NCBI GenBank assembly: GCA_036501535.1 | Contig: DASYAE010000186.1 | Span: forward strand, 26,197-90,196 | DNA: 64,000 nucleotides | Direction of reading: 5' to 3' | Source of the DNA: DASYAE01 sp036501535 | GTDB taxonomy: Bacteria; Actinomycetota; Actinomycetes; Streptomycetales; Catenulisporaceae | Shown: positions 26,195-34,649 of the stretch, one piece after another | Numbering within the stretch: the stretch's first letter is position 1 | How the letters are laid out: each line of letters opens with the position of its first letter | Notes under the pieces: generated by a model | Seen by the model: the letters and a program-made list of their open reading frames with translations, nothing else | Databases searched by the model: none | What the model was told of the DNA's origin: nothing | Program-made: the position numbers and the translations under genes

Positions 26195-26695
26195 GTGAGT
26201 ACTGTGACTTTGTGGACCCGGCGTGACCCGTTTGCGGAGTTCGACGCGCTGGTGCGCAACGTGTTCGGACCGGTCGCGCCGCGGCCGGCGTTCCGCCCGT
26301 CCGCCTTCGTCCCGGCGGCCGAGGTGACCCGCGACGGCGACGACGCGGTGGTGCGGCTCGAGGTTCCGGGGCTGGACGCGGCGAAGGACGTCGCGGTCGA
26401 GGTGGACCGGGGCCGTCTGGTCGTGCGCGGCGAGCGGCGCGAGGAGAACAAGCAGGAGCGCGACGGCCGCAGCTTCAGCGAGGTGCGGTACGGCTCGTTC
26501 CGCCGGTCGTTCGACCTCCCGGAGCACGTGACCGCCGAGGCGGTGACCGCTTCCTACGACGCCGGCGTGCTGAGCGTGCGCGTGGCAGGGGCCTACAAGG
26601 CCACCGAGGCGCACAGGATCGAGGTCACCACCGGTGCCGCGCAGCCGGAGCAGATCGAGCAGGCCGACGGCGCGTCCGAGCCGGCCGAGAAGTAG
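26195..26695 (+). CDS. Hsp20/alpha-crystallin small heat shock protein
   Basis: A 166-residue ATP-independent holdase chaperone that keeps unfolded proteins soluble. GTG 26195 follows GGAGAG. The N-terminus (TRRDPFAEFDALVRNVFG) is the usual oligomer arm. The alpha-crystallin domain (about 43-135) contains VRLEVPGLDAAKDVAVEVDRG, VVRGERREE, SFRRSFDLPEHV and the closing ASYDAGVLSVRV motif. A Glu/Ala-rich tail follows. The HAIR element just upstream predicts repression by HspR and induction by heat. The alternative L36 gene lies 44 bases downstream and may share the message. Confidence 0.92.
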   Translation: MSTVTLWTRRDPFAEFDALVRNVFGPVAPRPAFRPSAFVPAAEVTRDGDDAVVRLEVPGLDAAKDVAVEVDRGRLVVRGERREENKQERDGRSFSEVRYGSFRRSFDLPEHVTAEAVTASYDAGVLSVRVAGAYKATEAHRIEVTTGAAQPEQIEQADGASEPAEK

Positions 26696-26739
26696 TCCGG
26701 ACCGGGCCGGGGCCCGCGTCCCGCGGAGAGGAAGAAGCG

Positions 26740-26862
26740 ATGAAGGTCCGCAATTCGCTGCGCTCGCTCAAGAGCGTGCCCGGCGCACAGGTGGTGCGGC
26801 GCCGCGGCCGGGTGTTCGTGGTCAACCGCAGGAACCCGCGCTCCAAGGCGCGGCAGGGTTGA
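26740..26862 (+). CDS. rpmJ: Ribosomal protein L36, cysteine-free paralogue
   Basis: A 40-residue 50S protein starting MKVRNSLRSLKS and ending NPRSKARQG, with the SD GAGAGGAAG ahead of ATG 26740. Normal L36 carries a Cys3-His zinc site; this form has no cysteine at all, so it is the zinc-independent (C-minus) type B paralogue. Such paralogues are usually repressed by Zur and expressed under zinc limitation, but I see no Zur-type box here. Its place 44 bases behind hsp20 suggests expression with the heat-shock gene instead. Confidence 0.88.
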   Translation: MKVRNSLRSLKSVPGAQVVRRRGRVFVVNRRNPRSKARQG

Positions 26863-26897
26863 TCCGCCTGGTGCGGTCGATCCACCAGGCCTGATGT

Positions 26898-26920
26898 AAA
26901 TTAGCTGAGCAAATTAGCTG
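26898..26920 (+). repeat. Direct repeat AAATTAGCTG
   Basis: AAATTAGCTG occurs at 26898-26907 and 26911-26920, separated by AGC. The core GCAAATTAGCT recurs in the NmrA/MarR intergenic region at 45084-45094. Confidence 0.7.
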
Positions 26921-26946
26921 CCCCGGCGATCGGTGATCGCCGGGGC
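26920..26946 (+). terminator. Terminator after rpmJ
   Basis: GCCCCGGCGATC (26920-26931) pairs perfectly over 12 bp with GATCGCCGGGGC (26935-26946) around a GGT loop, followed by GCTGTGTCATTGTTT. It lies 58 bases behind the L36 gene; the next gene, RecQ, converges. Confidence 0.75.
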
Positions 26947-27086
26947 GCTGTGTCATTGTTTGGTCCGAATCTGGGACCCGCGGCCGGCGGGGTCGGGCTC
27001 CGGTTGGAGCGACCCCCTCGGCTGTGGCGATCTCCAGTTTTCGGCGGTGAGCCCAGTATTCGGCCGGTTCCTCGAACCGCGCCGGA

Positions 27087-29246
27087 CTAAGAGTGGAGCG
27101 CCAGCGCGAACGGCAGGACGGCATCGGCCCCGGCCCGCCGCAGCAGCCGGGCGGCGACGGTCATCGTCCAGCCGGTGTCCACCGCGTCGTCGACCAGCAG
27201 GATCGGGCCCTTATTTGCCGCGACGGCCGCGGTCAGCGCCTCCGGAACGTGGAACGCGTCGTGGACCTGCAGCAGCCGTTGGGCGCTGTTGCCGCGCGGC
27301 GACTCCCGTCGGTCGGGACGGACGGGCTCGACGGCGCCGAGGAAGGGCAGGCGGCCTACCTCGGCGATGCGTTGCGCCGCGCTCTCGACCAGGGCCGGCC
27401 TGGTCCGGGAGGCGATGGCGGCGACGGCGGCGGGCCGCCGCTCCCAGCCCCACTCGGCCAGGACCCTGACGATCCCGTCCAGCATCGCGTCCGGCAGCGG
27501 CCGGTCCGGCGCGCCGGCGGCCAGCAGGTCGCGCAGCCGGGCGCCCCAGCCCAGATCGGTGAGCCGGCCCAGCGCGCGGCCGCCCTCCGCGGCGTCGGAC
27601 TCCGGGATGCGGCCGGTCAGCGGCACGCCGAGGGCCGCCATGCCGGTCGGCCAGAGCCGGCGCGGCGCGATCTGAACGCCGGGCCGGGCGAGCGCGGCCC
27701 GCGCCGCCTCGGCCCCCTCGGACGAGGCTTGCGCGGCGAACCGCGGCCCGGCGCAGTTGTCGCAGCGGCCGCATGTCTTCGGGTCGGCGCCGGGCCCTGC
27801 GACGTCGGGGTCGTCGAGCTGGCGGCGCAGGAAGATCATCCGGCATTCGGCAGTGCTCTGATATTCGAGCATCGCGCGCTGCTCGGCCGCGCGCTCGGCG
27901 GCGACCCGGCGGTACCGTTCGCCCTCGTAGGCCCAGGGCCGGCCGGTCGCCTCCCAGCCGCCCCGGACCCGGCGCACCGCGCCGTCCACGTCGAGCACCT
28001 TGAGCATCGTCTCCAGTCGCGACCGGCGCAGGTCGACGCGGGTCTCCAGGGCCGCGGTCGACAGCGGCCGGCCCGCCTCGGCCAGCGCGGCGAGGGTCTG
28101 GCGCACCTGGTCCTCGGGCGGGAAGGCGAGCGAGGCGAAGTACGTCCAGATCGCCTGGTCCTCGCGGCCGGGCAGCAGGATCACCTCGGCCCGCCGCACG
28201 CCCCGGCCGGCCCGGCCGACCTGCTGGTAGTAGGCGATCGGCGACTGCGGCGCGCCGACGTGCACCACGAAGCCGAGGTCCGGCTTGTCGAACCCCATGC
28301 CCAGCGCGGACGTGGCGACCAGGGCCTTGATCCGGTTGGCCAGCAGGTCCGCCTCGGCCGCGCGCCGCTCGGCGTCCTCGGTGCGGCCCGAGTAGGCCGC
28401 CACCGCGAAGCCGCGCTCGCGCAGGAAGGCGGCGATCTCGTCCGCGGCGGCCACGGTCAGCGTGTAGACGATGCCGGAGCCGGGCAGCTCCGGCAGCCGG
28501 TCGGCCAGGAACGCCAGCCGGTCCGCGGGCGTCGGCAGCCCGACGACGTGCAGCGCGAGGCTCTCCCGGTCCAGCGAGCCGCGCAGCACCAGCGTCTCGC
28601 CGTCGCCGGTCGGGTCGAGCTGCTCGGCGACGTCGGTCACCACGCGGGCGTTGGCCGTCGCGGTGGTCGCCAGCACCGGGACGCCCGGCGGCAGCTCGGC
28701 CAGGAAGGTGCGGATCCGGCGGTAGTCCGGCCGGAAGTCGTGCCCCCAGTCGCTGATGCTGTGCGCCTCGTCCACCACGAGCAGGCCGACCGCGGAGGTC
28801 AGCTTGGGCAGCACCTCGTCCCGGAACTCCGGGTTGTTCAGCCGCTCCGGCGAGACGAGCAGCACGTCCACCGCGCCCTCGGCGACCTCGGCCTCGATCT
28901 CCTGCCACTCGTGCAGGTTCGCCGAGTTGATCGTGCGGGCCCGGATCCCGGCCCGCTCGGCCGCCTCGATCTGGTTGCGCATCAGCGCCAGCAGCGGGGA
29001 GACGATCAGGGTCGGCCCGGCGCCGCGGGCCCGCAGCAGCGCGGTGGCCACGAAGTAGACCGCGGACTTGCCCCAGCCGGTGCGCTGCACGACCAGGGCC
29101 CGGCGGTGGTCGAGGACCAGCGCGCGGATCGCGGTCCACTGGTCGTCGCGCAGCGCGGCCGCCGGACCGGCGAGGCGGCGCAGCACGGCCTCCGCCTCGC
29201 CGCGGGGGTCGGCGGGGGCGGTCGGCGCTGTCTGGTCGTCGAGCAT
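27087..29246 (-). CDS. RecQ-family DNA helicase with C-terminal phosphoribosyltransferase-like domain
   Basis: A 719-residue ATP-dependent 3'-5' helicase. The start is taken at ATG 29246 (MLDDQTAPTAP), since the N-terminal 17 codons upstream read unnaturally and lack an SD. Helicase motifs: I RTGWGKSAVYF, II VVDEAHSISDWGHDFRPDYR, III ATTATANARV, V/VI TSALGMGFDKPDLGFVVH and QQVGRAGRG. The RecQ zinc site is ECRMIF with CGRCDNC (about residue 455). The last 75 residues hold ILLVDDAVDTGWTMT, the PRPP-binding signature of phosphoribosyltransferases. This fused tail is the unusual part; it may act in the stringent or repair context, or be a non-catalytic nucleotide sensor. Confidence 0.88.
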   Translation of the reverse strand: MLDDQTAPTAPADPRGEAEAVLRRLAGPAAALRDDQWTAIRALVLDHRRALVVQRTGWGKSAVYFVATALLRARGAGPTLIVSPLLALMRNQIEAAERAGIRARTINSANLHEWQEIEAEVAEGAVDVLLVSPERLNNPEFRDEVLPKLTSAVGLLVVDEAHSISDWGHDFRPDYRRIRTFLAELPPGVPVLATTATANARVVTDVAEQLDPTGDGETLVLRGSLDRESLALHVVGLPTPADRLAFLADRLPELPGSGIVYTLTVAAADEIAAFLRERGFAVAAYSGRTEDAERRAAEADLLANRIKALVATSALGMGFDKPDLGFVVHVGAPQSPIAYYQQVGRAGRGVRRAEVILLPGREDQAIWTYFASLAFPPEDQVRQTLAALAEAGRPLSTAALETRVDLRRSRLETMLKVLDVDGAVRRVRGGWEATGRPWAYEGERYRRVAAERAAEQRAMLEYQSTAECRMIFLRRQLDDPDVAGPGADPKTCGRCDNCAGPRFAAQASSEGAEAARAALARPGVQIAPRRLWPTGMAALGVPLTGRIPESDAAEGGRALGRLTDLGWGARLRDLLAAGAPDRPLPDAMLDGIVRVLAEWGWERRPAAVAAIASRTRPALVESAAQRIAEVGRLPFLGAVEPVRPDRRESPRGNSAQRLLQVHDAFHVPEALTAAVAANKGPILLVDDAVDTGWTMTVAARLLRRAGADAVLPFALALHS

Positions 29247-29345
29247 GCAGTCATTTGTACAGGTTCGTTCTGACAGGATCTGACACCGGCCTCTCACCTG
29301 CGCTTCTGTGCCCTTGTCGGCAATGCCCGGACGGTCCGCGGCGGC

Positions 29346-29358
29346 GTGAAAGTTTCAC
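29346..29358. promoter_or_regulatory. Palindrome GTGAAAGTTTCAC upstream of recQ
   Basis: GTGAAA-G-TTTCAC is a perfect odd palindrome 100 bases upstream of the RecQ start. It differs by one base from the element at 24797-24809. Confidence 0.4.
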
Positions 29359-29431
29359 CGCGGTGTGCCGGGCCCGCTCGCGTCAGGGCTCGCATGCGGC
29401 GCGGGAGTTCGATTCCTGAGCCCGTTCGCAT

Positions 29432-30307
29432 TCACTCGTTCGGGGTGGTCTCCGGGCTCGGCCCGCCGGACGCGGCGGCGCTGGCCATGGCCCGCGGCGG
29501 ATCCGGCGCCAGCGGGCGCGCCTCCCACAGCCGGGCCCAGCCGGCCGCGGCCAGCCGCTGCACCCCGGCCGCCGCGACCAGCACCGCCGCCGCGACGATC
29601 CCGTCCGCCCAGTAGTGGTTCCCGGTGGCCACGACCACGAAGACGGTGGCGGCCGCGTGGGCGGCGCCGAGGTAGCGCCAGCGGGCGGTGCTCACCCGCA
29701 GCATGCAGACCGCGACCAGCAGCGCCCAGGCCACGTGCACCGAGGGCATCGAAGAGAGCTGATCCGGGTCGAAGCCGCCGGTCGGCCCGTAGACCGACTG
29801 GTGGTAGATCTGCGGCGTGTCCACGATGCCGTCGCCGGGCACCATCCGCGGCGGCGCCACCGGGACGAACTGGATGATCAGGCAGCCGGCGGTGAGCAGC
29901 CCCAGCGTGGTGCGCCAGGCGGGGTAGGCGTCCCGGTGCCGGACGAACAGCCAGATCAGGAAGATGATGATCACGGTGAAGTGCGCCGTGTCGTAGTACA
30001 GGTTCGCCGCCTGCGTCAGCAGGGGGTGCGGCAGGATCCACCCCTGCACCGTCGCCTCGCTGGGCAGGTGCAGGTCGCGCTCGGTGCGCAGGATCCACGC
30101 GCCGCGGTCCACGGCGGTGTACGTGCCGGAGCCGGCCAGCGCCCCGGCCAGCTGCCAGAGCCCGTACAGGCCGATGACCAGCGCGGATTCGCGCAGGAAC
30201 GGCCGCGTTCGGGGCGCCCTGTCCCATCGGGCCGCCACCGCCCACGTGGCGCCCAGCACCGCGGCGACCGCTGCCGCCTGCTGCCAGGTCCACATGATAT
30301 TGGGCAC
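29432..30307 (-). CDS. PAP2-family (inositolphosphotransferase-like) membrane phosphatase
   Basis: A polytopic membrane protein of 291 residues with about six helices. The PAP2/Aur1 motifs are SMPSVHVAWAL and GNHYWADGIVA, giving the catalytic His pair and the Asp. The region VPVAPPRMVPGDGIVDT before them contains the conserved Arg of the first motif. Relatives remove phosphate from lipid phosphates or transfer phospho-inositol. The start GTG 30307 has a weak AGGAT site; ATG 30295 is an alternative. It is divergent from the conservon. Confidence 0.8.
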   Translation of the reverse strand: MPNIMWTWQQAAAVAAVLGATWAVAARWDRAPRTRPFLRESALVIGLYGLWQLAGALAGSGTYTAVDRGAWILRTERDLHLPSEATVQGWILPHPLLTQAANLYYDTAHFTVIIIFLIWLFVRHRDAYPAWRTTLGLLTAGCLIIQFVPVAPPRMVPGDGIVDTPQIYHQSVYGPTGGFDPDQLSSMPSVHVAWALLVAVCMLRVSTARWRYLGAAHAAATVFVVVATGNHYWADGIVAAAVLVAAAGVQRLAAAGWARLWEARPLAPDPPRAMASAAASGGPSPETTPNE

Positions 30308-30751
30308 AGCCGTCCATCCTATTGGGCGAAAACGCGGCGCGTCGGTTCATCGTCAATTTGAGTGGCGCTGTGCCGACCGCCGCTGATTCTCCGCCGTCGG
30401 CCGTGGCACGGATTCCGTGCTCCCGGACCCGCGGATGATCTTGTCCGGCCCGGTGTCCCCGGCCGTCCCGGCGCGCGTCCGCGGAAATCATGGACCGTAT
30501 AAACCACTCGGACCTGGCCGGGGCCGGGCCCGCCCTCATGATTCAGACTACTGATTAAATGCTTTTGGTCCGGCAATCCGCCGGGTGCGGGGCGGTTGGC
30601 GGCGATCGCGCATCTGTGCGATCGGGTTTTTTGCTTTATGTTGAACCGAACCGGCCGCGATCGGATGGCGACAAACCGCCACCGCATTCGGTACTGTGGC
30701 GCCCGTTCGGATCTGGAACCCGATCACTGATCGCGAGACCTGGGAGGCCCG
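30308..30751. other. Gap between PAP2 gene and conservon; possible small RNA
   Basis: A 444-base gap with no protein gene. It contains AT-rich patches unusual for this genome (TATAAA near 30497, GATTAAAT near 30553). A tandem hairpin pair ends in a T-run at 30632. The last 120 bases lead to the GGGAGG ribosome site of cvnA. Confidence 0.5.
30570..30632 (+). ncRNA. Hairpin pair with T-tract: attenuator or small RNA 3' end
   Basis: The first hairpin is CCGGC-AATCC-GCCGG (30570-30584). The second is CGATCGC (30603-30609) with GCGATCG (30618-30624), followed by GG and six T (30627-30632). A consensus intrinsic terminator on the plus strand has no plus-strand gene upstream of it, so it either ends a small RNA that begins near 30500 or attenuates the conservon message. 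Confidence 0.45.
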
Positions 30752-33706
30752 GTGGCTGGGCGCAGCGGCAAGGGGGCGGCCGGGCCGGCGCGCGGCCAGC
30801 GCAAGACCGCGCAGCGGCTCGACCGGGTGCCGTTCCGCCGCAAGCTCAATGCCCTGATCGCAGCCCCCTGTGTACTGATCGTGCTGCTGCTCGCGCCGAC
30901 CGTGGTGGGCAAGGTGGACACCGCCCGCGGCTGGCAGCAGGCGACCACCTACATGGAGGCCTCCGCCGACATCGCCAGCCTCATCGACGCGCTGGCGATC
31001 GAGCAGGAGGACGCCCTCGCGCTCGGCCGCGACCAGCTGATCAACGAGCAGGCCTTCGACGCCCAGGTGCTGCGCACCGACACCGCCGAGAACAAGGTCA
31101 AGGCCGACTTCACCGACTCCCCGCCGCAGGACCTGGCCATCGGCCTGGCCGCGGTCGACCGGCTGGACATCGTGCGCGCCCAGGTCGGCCAGACCTCGAT
31201 CGCCGGGCGGCAGCTGCTCAACGACTACCTGACCGCGATGTCCGACCTGTCGAAGTCGATGGCCCTGTTGACCGACAGCTCCTACGGCGGCCCGGCCGCC
31301 CTCGCCGAGGGCGAGCTGCAGCTGCTGTTCGCCGCCGACCTGGCCGCCGACGAGTACGACGCCACCCTGGCCGAGATCGCCGACAACCCGGCGGACGTGC
31401 GCACCGAGTTCATCGAGGCGCAGTCCCAGGCGGCCGTGCAGGCGCAGATGATCAACGCCTTCGACCAGATCGCGCCGAGCAGCTTCGTCCAGCTGCTGCA
31501 GTCCGTGCAGACCGACCCCGAGTCCTCCGTGCTGAACGCCTTCGACGTGGCCGCCGGCCAGGCGGTCGACGAGGACGCCGCCTTCCCCGGCGACAACCAG
31601 CTGTTCACCTCGACCAGCGTCACCAGCCAGACGATCGGGCAGGTCGGCGCGATCTCGGCGCTGGAGCAGGACATCACCGAGTCGGTCGTCACCGACTCCC
31701 AGCACAGCGCCTCGGTCTCCGCCTGGACCGCGGTCGGCCTGGTGGCGCTGGGACTCGCGCTGCTGGTCCTGCTGATCGTGTGCAGCATCCTGATCCGGCA
31801 CTCGATCGTGCGCCCGGTGCTGCGGCTGACCCGCGCGGCCACCCGCATCGCCACCGTGGCCGAGCAGGACCTCGAGCGGGTCGCCGACGAGACGGTCGGC
31901 GGCGAGGCGCCGCTGGAGCTCGAGACGGTCTCGACCACCACCCGGGACGAGATCGGCGACCTGGCCGAGTCCTTCAACCGGCTGCAGGGCACCGCGGTGC
32001 GCGTCCTCGAGCGCCAGGTCGCGGTGCGCCGCAACACCGCGGAGATGTTCGGCAACGTCGGGCGCCGCATCCACAACCTGACCGGCCGCCAGCTGGCGCT
32101 GATCGACACCATGGAGCGGGCCGAGACCAACCCGGTGCTGCTCGAGCGGCTCTACCGGATCGACCACCTGGCGGTGCGCCTGCAGCGCGGCGCGGACAGC
32201 CTGGTGCTGCTCTCCGGCGAGCGCGAGCCCTCCCTCGAGGCGACGCCGCTGCCGCTGACCGACGTGGTGCGGTCCGCGGCCGGCCGCATCGAGGGCTACC
32301 AGCGCGTGGTACTCACCGCCGAGGGCGACGCGGCCGTGGTGCCCTCCGCGATCGGCGACCTGACCCTGATGGTTGCTGAGCTCGTGGAGAACGCGGTGGC
32401 CTTCTCGCCCGGCTCCAGCACCGTCGACGTGACGGTCTCGGTGCGCGGGCCGGGGCACGGCGCCGGCATCGAGATCGTCGACCGCGGCGTGGGCATGCCG
32501 CCGAAGCGGCTGGCCGAGGAGAACGAGCGGCTGGTCCGGCGCGAGCGGCTCGACCTGGCGCCGACCAAGGTGCTCGGCCTGTTCGTGGTCGGCCGGCTCG
32601 CCCAGCGCACCGGCGCCCAGGTGGCCCTCGCCCCCACCTCGGGCGGCGGGATCACCGCCCGGATCGCCGTCCCGCCGGAGCTCCTGCTCGAGTCCTCGGT
32701 CTCGCAGGCCGCGCCGACCCGCGAGCCCGACATCCCGAGGCCCGCGCTGCCCCCCGTGCCGCCGCCGCCCGCCCTGCCCGCGGCCATGCCCGAGCAGCGC
32801 AGCGCCGAGCCGACCCTGGGCGGCCTGCCGCGCCGGACCGGACGGCACAGCGGCCGGCCCTCCGCGATCGCCGACGCGGCCGCCTCGGCCAGGTCGGCCG
32901 CCCAGATACCGATACCGCCGCCGGCGGCCATCGCGCCGGTGCCGGACGCCTCGCCGATGGAGACCACGGCCCCGATCGCGAAGATCCCGCCGGACGGCGT
33001 CCTCGCCGAGGGCTCCGCGCCCGCCGAGCCGGCTGACGGCGAGTCACGCGACAACGCGCCTATCGGTTCCGTGCCTCTTGACCCCGTGTCCCTTGACCCC
33101 GGACCGGTCAACCCCGCACCGATCAACGGCGTGGCGCCGGTCAACGGCGTCGCGTCCGCCAACGGCTCGGGTCCGGCGGGTACCGGACAGTCGGTCGCCG
33201 ATGCGATACTCACCGCGGCTTCGGCACGCGTAATCACCCCCCGTTCGCCGTTCGGCGATTCTCCGCCCCAGGAACCACCGCAGAGCGAGGTGAAATCCGA
33301 GGCGGCGGCGGTAACGTCTACACCGACACCGACTGCACCTACAGCACCGGCGCAAGCGCCCTCCCCGCCGACGCCCGCGCGCCCGCAGACGACGTCGGCC
33401 GGCCTCCCGCGGCGGCAGCGCGGCCAGCACGCCGCCACGGATCCGGGCGCCGACCGGCTGCGGACCCCGGCCGACGCGGGACCCGCGGCCCGCGGCGCCA
33501 CGGCGACCGCGACCGCCCTCGCGCCCGCCGCAGCGCTCGACCCCGAGGCGACCCGGGCCGCGATCGAGGAGTTCGAGGCCGCGGTCGACCAGGCGCTGCG
33601 GGACAGCGCGACCGACCTCGCCACCCGGCCCGGCCCCCCGGACCGCACGGCATCAAGCGACACCACGACAGCAGGGTCCGACGAGGAGAGGGGAGCGAGG
33701 CCTTGA
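30752..33706 (+). CDS. cvnA: Conservon sensor: NIT-HAMP histidine-kinase-like protein (CvnA)
   Basis: A 984-residue membrane sensor. GTG 30752 follows GGGAGG. Order: cytoplasmic basic tail, helix about 33-52, extracellular nitrate/nitrite-sensing (NIT)-type helical domain, second helix about 322-347, HAMP (SIVRPVLRLTRAATRIA), a helical dimerisation region (YRIDHLAVRLQRGADSLVLLSG) and a histidine-kinase-type ATPase (ELVENAVAFSPG N-box about 540; IVDRGVGMPP). CvnA proteins work with the CvnB-D module as a GPCR-like signalling set in Streptomyces. The last 330 residues are Pro/Ala/Thr-rich and probably disordered, much longer than the core needs. Its stop overlaps the cvnB start (TTGA). Confidence 0.92.
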   Translation: MAGRSGKGAAGPARGQRKTAQRLDRVPFRRKLNALIAAPCVLIVLLLAPTVVGKVDTARGWQQATTYMEASADIASLIDALAIEQEDALALGRDQLINEQAFDAQVLRTDTAENKVKADFTDSPPQDLAIGLAAVDRLDIVRAQVGQTSIAGRQLLNDYLTAMSDLSKSMALLTDSSYGGPAALAEGELQLLFAADLAADEYDATLAEIADNPADVRTEFIEAQSQAAVQAQMINAFDQIAPSSFVQLLQSVQTDPESSVLNAFDVAAGQAVDEDAAFPGDNQLFTSTSVTSQTIGQVGAISALEQDITESVVTDSQHSASVSAWTAVGLVALGLALLVLLIVCSILIRHSIVRPVLRLTRAATRIATVAEQDLERVADETVGGEAPLELETVSTTTRDEIGDLAESFNRLQGTAVRVLERQVAVRRNTAEMFGNVGRRIHNLTGRQLALIDTMERAETNPVLLERLYRIDHLAVRLQRGADSLVLLSGEREPSLEATPLPLTDVVRSAAGRIEGYQRVVLTAEGDAAVVPSAIGDLTLMVAELVENAVAFSPGSSTVDVTVSVRGPGHGAGIEIVDRGVGMPPKRLAEENERLVRRERLDLAPTKVLGLFVVGRLAQRTGAQVALAPTSGGGITARIAVPPELLLESSVSQAAPTREPDIPRPALPPVPPPPALPAAMPEQRSAEPTLGGLPRRTGRHSGRPSAIADAAASARSAAQIPIPPPAAIAPVPDASPMETTAPIAKIPPDGVLAEGSAPAEPADGESRDNAPIGSVPLDPVSLDPGPVNPAPINGVAPVNGVASANGSGPAGTGQSVADAILTAASARVITPRSPFGDSPPQEPPQSEVKSEAAAVTSTPTPTAPTAPAQAPSPPTPARPQTTSAGLPRRQRGQHAATDPGADRLRTPADAGPAARGATATATALAPAAALDPEATRAAIEEFEAAVDQALRDSATDLATRPGPPDRTASSDTTTAGSDEERGARP

Positions 33707-34158
33707 CCGCCTCATCCAGCACGACCGACGCCGACGGCCTGCGCGCGGCCGCAGCCGACTTCACCTGGATGGTCAGCCGGTTCGCCGGAGAGACCGCAGG
33801 GGTTGTCGACGCCATCGCCGTCTCCTCCGACGGGCTGCTCATCGCGGTCTCCCGGCCGGGCGACCAGGCCGACTCCGAGCGCCTGGCCGCGATCGTCTCC
33901 GGCATCACCAGCCTGGCCGCCGGCGCCGCCGGGAACTACGGCCTCGGCCAGCTCAACCAGGTCATCATCGACATGGCCGGCGGCTACCTCCTGGTGTCCT
34001 CCATAGGCAGCGGCTCGGTCCTCGGCGTGGTCGCCTCCAAGGACGCCAAGCTCGGCAACGTCGCCTACGAGATGACCCTGTTCGCCAACCGGGTCGGCGC
34101 GATCCTGAGCCCGCAGCTGATCGTCGAGCTGAAGAACACGGTCGGGGCGTCGGGGTGA
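33703..34158 (+). CDS. cvnB: Conservon roadblock/LC7 protein (CvnB)
   Basis: A 151-residue roadblock/LC7 domain protein with the family start FTWMVSRFAGETAGVVDAIAVS, SSDGLLIAVS and the second half LGQLNQVIIDMAGGYLLVSSIG. It probably acts as a scaffold or GTPase-regulating partner for CvnD. The start is TTG 33703 after a very strong GAGGAGAGGGGAG site and overlaps the cvnA stop. The cvnC start overlaps its own stop in turn (GTGA), so the four genes are tightly coupled. Confidence 0.9.
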   Translation: MTASSSTTDADGLRAAAADFTWMVSRFAGETAGVVDAIAVSSDGLLIAVSRPGDQADSERLAAIVSGITSLAAGAAGNYGLGQLNQVIIDMAGGYLLVSSIGSGSVLGVVASKDAKLGNVAYEMTLFANRVGAILSPQLIVELKNTVGASG

Positions 34159-34649
34159 ACACGCCGGCCGGATGGAACGAGCCGGGCCGCCCCCCGGACG
34201 GGGCCGCGGTCTGGACGGTGCCCGACCCGGAGCGGGAGACCGCGGCCGGGCCGGCGCCGTCCGCCGCGCCGGGGGCGCCCGATGAGGCTCCGGCCGTCCG
34301 GCCGTTCATGCTCACCGAAGGCCGGGTCGCGGCCGACGCCAGCCTTCCCGTCGAGGCGCAGATCGTGGCCACCCGCGAAGGGCTCGGCGCGCTCGGCGCG
34401 CTGGCCTTCGAGCGGCGCGCCATCGTCGAGGCCTGCGGCACACCGCTGTCCCTCGCGGAGGTGGCGGTCCGGCTCAGGCTGCACTTGAACGTGGTCCGGG
34501 TACTGGCGGGGGACCTGAGGGCCAATCGGCTGCTCGCGGTGCACGTGCCGCGGGCGGACACCTCCTCCGACATCGACGTATTGCGAAGGGTTATCGATGG
34601 ACTTCGCGCCATCCCCACCACAGTCGGCTCCCGCGATGCCGAACGGTGA
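34155..34649 (+). CDS. cvnC: Conservon DUF742 protein (CvnC)
   Basis: A DUF742 protein of 164 residues. A variable Pro/Ala-rich N-terminus (1-45) precedes the conserved part: VRPFMLTEGRV, LPVEAQIVA, FERRAIVEACGTPLSLAEVAVRL and LNVVRVLAGDLRANRLLAVHVP, a winged-helix-like fold. It shares a 4-base overlap with cvnB, and cvnD starts 53 bases before its stop, so its C-terminal end is encoded in two frames. Confidence 0.9.
   Translation: MNTPAGWNEPGRPPDGAAVWTVPDPERETAAGPAPSAAPGAPDEAPAVRPFMLTEGRVAADASLPVEAQIVATREGLGALGALAFERRAIVEACGTPLSLAEVAVRLRLHLNVVRVLAGDLRANRLLAVHVPRADTSSDIDVLRRVIDGLRAIPTTVGSRDAER

Noticed and set aside
26696..26739. Zur box upstream of the alternative L36
   Set aside because: The 44-base gap is GC-rich and lacks any TGAAAA...TTTTCA-like symmetry.
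29247..29297. LexA/SOS box upstream of recQ
   Set aside because: CGAAC is present, but the second half (ACAAA) does not match GTTCG.
29380..29430. tRNA-like T-arm (GAGTTCGATTCC) near an acceptor-like GAGCCCG
   Set aside because: The stem places the conserved TTCGA out of register, and only about 56 bases lie between the possible acceptor arms; no D or anticodon arm forms.
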